Source: Apteryx mantelli | Taxonomy: Eukaryota; Chordata; Aves; Apterygiformes; Apterygidae | Assembly: GCF_036417845.1 (NCBI RefSeq) | Contig: NC_089978.1 | Location: forward strand, 89,832,007-89,896,006 | Direction: 5' to 3' | DNA length: 64,000 nt | In this document: piece by piece, positions 59,226-64,000 of the stretch | Layout: every line of letters starts with the position of its first letter | Numbering within the stretch: position 1 is the stretch's first letter | Position numbers and translations under genes: made by a program | Notes under the pieces: model-generated | The model's database searches: none | What the model was told of the DNA's origin: nothing | Seen by the model: only the letters and a program-made list of their open reading frames with translations

Positions 59226-62200
59226 CTGTACTTTGGCATTTGGCTACCATCTGCAAAGGTACCTTTGAACTGTCTTCCTCTGATGACTCTTATGATAATC
59301 AAACTCCTGTCTGGTCTCTTCAAGATCTCCCTGAACTTTCCCTTTTGAACTGCTCCAATAACTGGCACAGGAACAACACCACATAGCTTAGGCGCTACAG
59401 GAAAAACAAAAGGACTCATAGTTTTGGCCTATAATCTTTTGCAGTCAGTTTATATCATAGAATTTTGCACTTCTTCCCCAGCCAACTTCCTACCATGGGC
59501 TAACATGGATTGACAAGGACATTTCCCACCACACAGCCTGAATACGTTTCAGCTAAAGTGCAGGCACATGCATCTTTTCTTTTTCTTTTTTCAGAGCTTT
59601 TATGCTTCATTATAAACATGACTGGTAGGACTGAGCCTGAATTTTAGCCGAGTTAGAGCACATATGGAAGATATATTATAAGAAGAATTAACAGTTTCCT
59701 TAAAAAAAAAAAAAGTTTGTTTTAAGAAGACTTGTTCAAAGCTCCTTGCCTGGATAATGTAGCCGCAGGAGGAGATGCTCCAGGGGCCTCTCTGGACTGA
59801 CATGGGATGGCATTTAGAGAAGGAAGATACGGCCAAACAGGAAGTTTCCAGCCTCTCCAAAGCATTTCAGTCCAAAAGGTTTGACAGTTCTGTGGGTTTT
59901 TTTTTTATTATTATTAATTTTGATTGTTTACTGGATTGATCTTAATCAGCACAGGCCAAGTTGCGAGGAGAGGAAAAATTTCAAATGCAACTAGTAAAAA
60001 TATCCAGCCCAAGCGGGAACTGCAGAGAGCTGTGCTGGGGGAAGCCCGCTGCCCCCGTGCTGCTCTGGTGACTCCCGTGGGGCACCCAGGGGGTAGCCAA
60101 TGTAGCGGGAATGGAAGGACAAAAATCTATGATGTTCACTGCTCCTGGAGGTAATAACCCCTGTACAAGAACGGTAACGTTGCCATTGGGGCAGAAAATT
60201 TAAAGTCTCAAAGAAACAGCGCTGTGTTAAGCCAGTTTTTATCAGAACTAGCTGGGAATTCAAGGAATAATGGCAGTGTATGTTGTTCCTTAGCCATGCA
60301 AGGAAACACACCCATTTTAATATAACTACCTATCTCTGAAAGCTGGCAGACTGCAAATAACGCTGATAAAACAAAGTCCAGCACATTACAAAGTACAGCT
60401 GTCCAAACGACAGTGAAGCGAGGCCAAGGTTAAAGAGTCCCAGAGGCAAAAAATCTGTTTCCTAAGAAAGCAGTCGGCATTTACGGGCATAAGTCGATTA
60501 CCGTCTCAGCACAGGGAAGTAATAATGACCCTACATTTCCATGCTGAGTTTGCCATCACAAACATTTGACTGAAATTTGATTAAAGCAGTCCTGCAGAGA
60601 GTTTTGCCCAGGGGAAACCTCACCTGCGGGAGGAAGCCGTGCAATGGCCCGAGCCCCAGAGCTCCTTTTCTTGCCATTTGGACTTGGTGTCACCATGAGT
60701 TCCTCCCTGGCTTTGCTATTAAAAGCCAAAGCGCTTCTCAACCCCACAGTTCACTACACTCAGCCGCCCCTTCCCCTCTCCCAGGCAGGACCAGGTTCTT
60801 CCCAACACATCCGTGTCCACATGCCTCTTCAGCATGGTTCATGCAGCTATTGCTCTACTTACATACACTTGTACCTGGTTAGGTGTACTTTCTGAACTAG
60901 GTTTTGTTTTTTTGTTTTTTTTTTGTTTTTTGAATAAGCACAGGACTGCAAAAGTCACAGGTCCTCTTAACACATCAACACAACTCAAAAGCAAGAAGGG
61001 CATGGGAGGAGTAGAAGAGGATGTACCACTATTTCCCATTCTCAGATGGGGTGTTGAGCCTTTGGGATTCAAGAAGTGATGGTTCTCCCATTTAAAACAC
61101 AAAACATCCAGCGCTCCTGATTACAGAAGTACACAATGCAAAACAAATGTAAATCTGCCTAAAGCTATATGGAGGAAACAAAAGCTTTAGAAATGCGAGT
61201 ATGCCATGCTGGTGCTGCGGCCCAGCAGCAGCCCCTGGGACATCCCCAGAGGGGCTCAGTGCTACGGAGATGGGGGCAGTTTCAGCCAGCCCTTCTGCTT
61301 TATGATTTCTTCTGCACATACGAATTTAGCCATGGTAGTCTAACTTGTGCCGAAGGACCCGCTGAACACTTCAGGGGAGAGCCAGTGGACTAAGGAAGTC
61401 AGATGACTGTAAACACCAAATTTTCATATCATCATACTTGATCTTAACTGTTGTCAGCAAAAGCTGGCAAACTTGCGTATGAGGAACCTCTTCTGTACAC
61501 TGTACCTTTTGGCACTCTGTACTGGTGCCCGCTGTTGCCAACCAAAGCCAAAATAATCCCCCTTCCCAGTGAAGCTGACATGGCAAACAGTATTTAGGAA
61601 GAGCAAAGGTAAGTCCAAGAGAGCCAGTTTCTATGCAACTGGTTAAATTGTGGCGTTCAAGATTTAACGTTTGCCAGGATGAGAAGGCGAGTCATGCACG
61701 TGGGCTCCCCGCGGTCTGCGGCAGGGAGCACTGCAGAGGAGAAACTGCAAGAGTTTGCAGCAGCCTGCTTCCCACCACTGAATTAATGGGGGTTCATGCC
61801 TCTTCTCAAAAGGCACACAGAAAATCAGACTTTGAAGTTATATGCAAAGCCATATTTGCAGGCTATAAACACATAGTCTGTTAAGTTTCTTGCATGCTGC
61901 CACATGGCACACTTGGTAAAACACACACCAAGTTTTATCAGTGTAAGCAATAGATTACAAACAGCCATCAATGAAACAAAAACTGTTCATAAAAGTAGTT
62001 TTCTGCAACATAACTGATACGAAAAATAAATCTTGCAGACGCAAGATAATGTTGTAGGGGATGAGTCTTGCCCATTTGCGGCTCCACCTGCCGTGAGTAT
62101 TCATGCCAATAAGCCTTTTACACCACATCCCATGCTCATGTATTACCTATATAACTTGTTATACACACACGCGCAACCTTGCCCCTTGTCTCAATCTGGG

Positions 62201-64000
62201 AGCGGCCGCTGGCAACCAGCGCCAGCGGGGTGCATGCCCCCGCCAGCCCCACGCACGCGCCCTCGGGGACGCCACTGCCTCCCAGGCACAGGGTCAGGCG
62301 TTTCGGCAGATATGTTGCCCGATAAGGTAATGGGACTACATGAAAATATTCAGCGACTGGAAACTGAAAACTGTCACCCACCCCCATCTCACCTGAAAAA
62401 CGTATCTTACTTTTCAAGCACTGCCCTGAACTTTCTGCATGCCAAATAAAAGGGATCTAAGAAGAAAGAAATGACATTCAATGGTAAATGGTTTTTTTTT
62501 CCAGAACGTAGATCTAAGATGCTCAAAAACTATACTTAATTCTTGATTGCCAGCTTTGATAGTTACCTGCAGTATTTCACACAAAACAAAACCCATCTTA
62601 CCCAAGCAATTACAACATCACAGTCCGCATCAAGACCCCCTCTCCTCCAGCTGCTGTGTTTCGGGTCCCAACGTGTTCAAAGGGTGTTTCGAGGCCCCAG
62701 CGCAGCCACAGGCTCCCTCTGACACGTCCCTGAGTTTCAGGCTGTTGCTCCCTCGCAGCAGCCGACGTCCCGAGGGCTGTCCAGCACCAGCTCTCACACA
62801 AGGACGCGCAGTGGCTGGGAAGGTGGCACGCCAGCGTCCCAAACCTGGCCCTCCTGGCTGAGCACAGACAATGGACGGAGCTGGGATCGGCGGTGATGTA
62901 CGGCTCCCTTCCTCAGCCTCCTTGCCACCCTCCAGCCCTCTTCAGGGTTTGACTTGATGTCCCTTCGGGGCTCCACATCCCCTCTCCTCCGGAGCATCCC
63001 GCCTGCTTGCCTCTTCCTGTACCTTCCACCTGGTCTTCTGCCAAAACCACCAAAATCCCACATTTTCTCCCCAGCTCCCGACTGAGCTCTTTCTTTAACC
63101 CTCGCTCTGGCTCCTTCATCCTTTCGCTCCCCTGCAGAGGGATTTCCCACCATGTCTTCTCTCCCCAGGTCCCAGCACCGTGGATAAAATTAGCTGAGCT
63201 GACCTTCTCGCACTCATCCCTCAAACACCCGCTGCCCTGCCAGGGCCAGTCATCTGGCTTTATGACTTGCTGGTTGCACAGCTTTGCGCAGACCTGCGTG
63301 GGGATGTGTCATGGACCCCACCAGCCCAAGGATGACTGCACGCATGGAAGCACGCACCACAGCCTTCAGGATCGCCTCTCTGCACAGCCAGCTCCCCCCA
63401 GCAAAGGCATACACTGATAACCTACAGCACAGCACTAAATCCATAAGCGGGCTTTACGCAGTTGCACGAAACACCGGATTTCGTGGCTGTATAGCAGGTA
63501 ATTCTAGAAAGCTGTTAGAGTGGGCCCTTGCAGCAAGCTTCTCTCCCTTCTGGTGAGGCTCAGAAGAACAGTATGGTTCAACATTAATAGCTTAAATACT
63601 GGTGACTGGCAATAGGATGGACTCATGGCTTTGCCTTCAGCTGAAACGAGCCGGTGGGCCTTCACGGATGTGTCTTCTGAAAGCAGCAGACACCAGAACC
63701 TGCCTCGGTTATTAGGCAGCCCCTGGTTCACAATCCTGAAACACCCTGCCACCGCCTCCAAGACACTACAGTGTTAACAGCACACAGGAGCAGCAATAAC
63801 ACATACTTGCTCTTACTGGTGGGACACGCTCAGTTATGGAGTGCTGGAAACAAAAATATAGAAAATTGGTAAGAACTGGAACAGTAGCTGTCACAGATAT
63901 GTTTATGAAATGACTAAAGCGCAAGCATACAGAAATGATAACAAATGAAAGAGTACCTATGACATGAATTTTTGAAAGGCTGGAAATTTCAAAGACTGGC
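59226..64000. other. Intergenic region at the right end
   Basis: No gene could be supported. Open frames such as 62794-63153 (minus) and 63007-63417 (plus) occur in a moderately GC-rich stretch and show no recognisable domain. A very short candidate exon with good splice signals on the minus strand (63817-63843) is noted as a finding only. Confidence 0.5.

Noticed and set aside
62794-63417. Open frames on both strands near the right end
   Set aside because: They overlap antisense to each other in a GC-rich stretch, with no domain and no convincing splice structure.
52240-64000. APOO, the next gene expected by synteny
   Set aside because: I looked on the minus strand for its conserved C-terminal and transmembrane segments and found none. 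It probably lies beyond the window.
1-64000. CRISPR arrays, operons, tRNA or rRNA genes, retroviral gag/pol/env
   Set aside because: None was seen. The window is ordinary vertebrate intron-containing DNA with one LINE and one DNA transposon.

Overview
This window is vertebrate genomic DNA, almost certainly from a bird. It holds a CR1-type LINE with the 8-bp 3' tail repeats typical of sauropsid CR1, compact multi-exon genes, and a gene block (PRDX4 - ACOT9 - SAT1) that matches human Xp22.11 in order and orientation and is autosomal in birds. The gene models were built by translating both strands and joining exons at splice sites with matching phase. Each of the three reading frames closes without a break.

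Layout. 1-1071: no gene, two short perfect palindromes. 1072-2446: minus-strand, 5'-truncated CR1 LINE carrying the C-terminal half of its reverse transcriptase. 2447-3930: upstream of PRDX4, ending in a TA/TG microsatellite. 3940-4830: CpG island. 4018-13666 (+): PRDX4, an endoplasmic-reticulum 2-Cys peroxiredoxin, 7 coding exons, 272 aa, with a candidate alternative terminal exon at 13232-13282. 13740-21920: intergenic, no supportable gene. 22574-44252 (-): ACOT9, a mitochondrial acyl-CoA thioesterase, 15 coding exons, 425 aa, two GC-AG introns, and a long perfect-armed hairpin in an intron. 43860-45100: ACOT9 CpG-island promoter. 45132-48760: intergenic. 48770-49660: SAT1 CpG island with CCAAT, GC and TATA boxes. 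49410-51886 (+): SAT1 (spermidine/spermine N1-acetyltransferase), 6 exons, 171 aa, with the polyamine-responsive poison exon (exon X) at 50282-50389 and two upstream ORFs. 52230-57437: no supportable gene. 57438-59223: an internally deleted pogo-superfamily DNA transposon flanked by TA. 59226-64000: no supportable gene.

The three genes share chromosomal context, not a pathway: PRDX4 removes peroxide in the ER and helps oxidative folding, ACOT9 hydrolyses acyl-CoAs in mitochondria, and SAT1 acetylates polyamines in the cytosol. SAT1 is the most heavily regulated gene visible: TATA promoter, short uORFs, and a conserved exon that introduces a stop.

The most unexpected object is the transposon at 57.4-59.2 kb. 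As far as I can judge from memory, it matches the mammalian Tigger1 consensus nearly base for base over most of its length, including both inverted termini and non-coding parts. Tigger1 is a mammalian repeat family, so a well-preserved copy inside bird DNA, precisely bounded by a TA target-site duplication, suggests horizontal transfer. The second most interesting object is a possible duplicate of the last PRDX4 exon that would replace the C-terminal YF motif.
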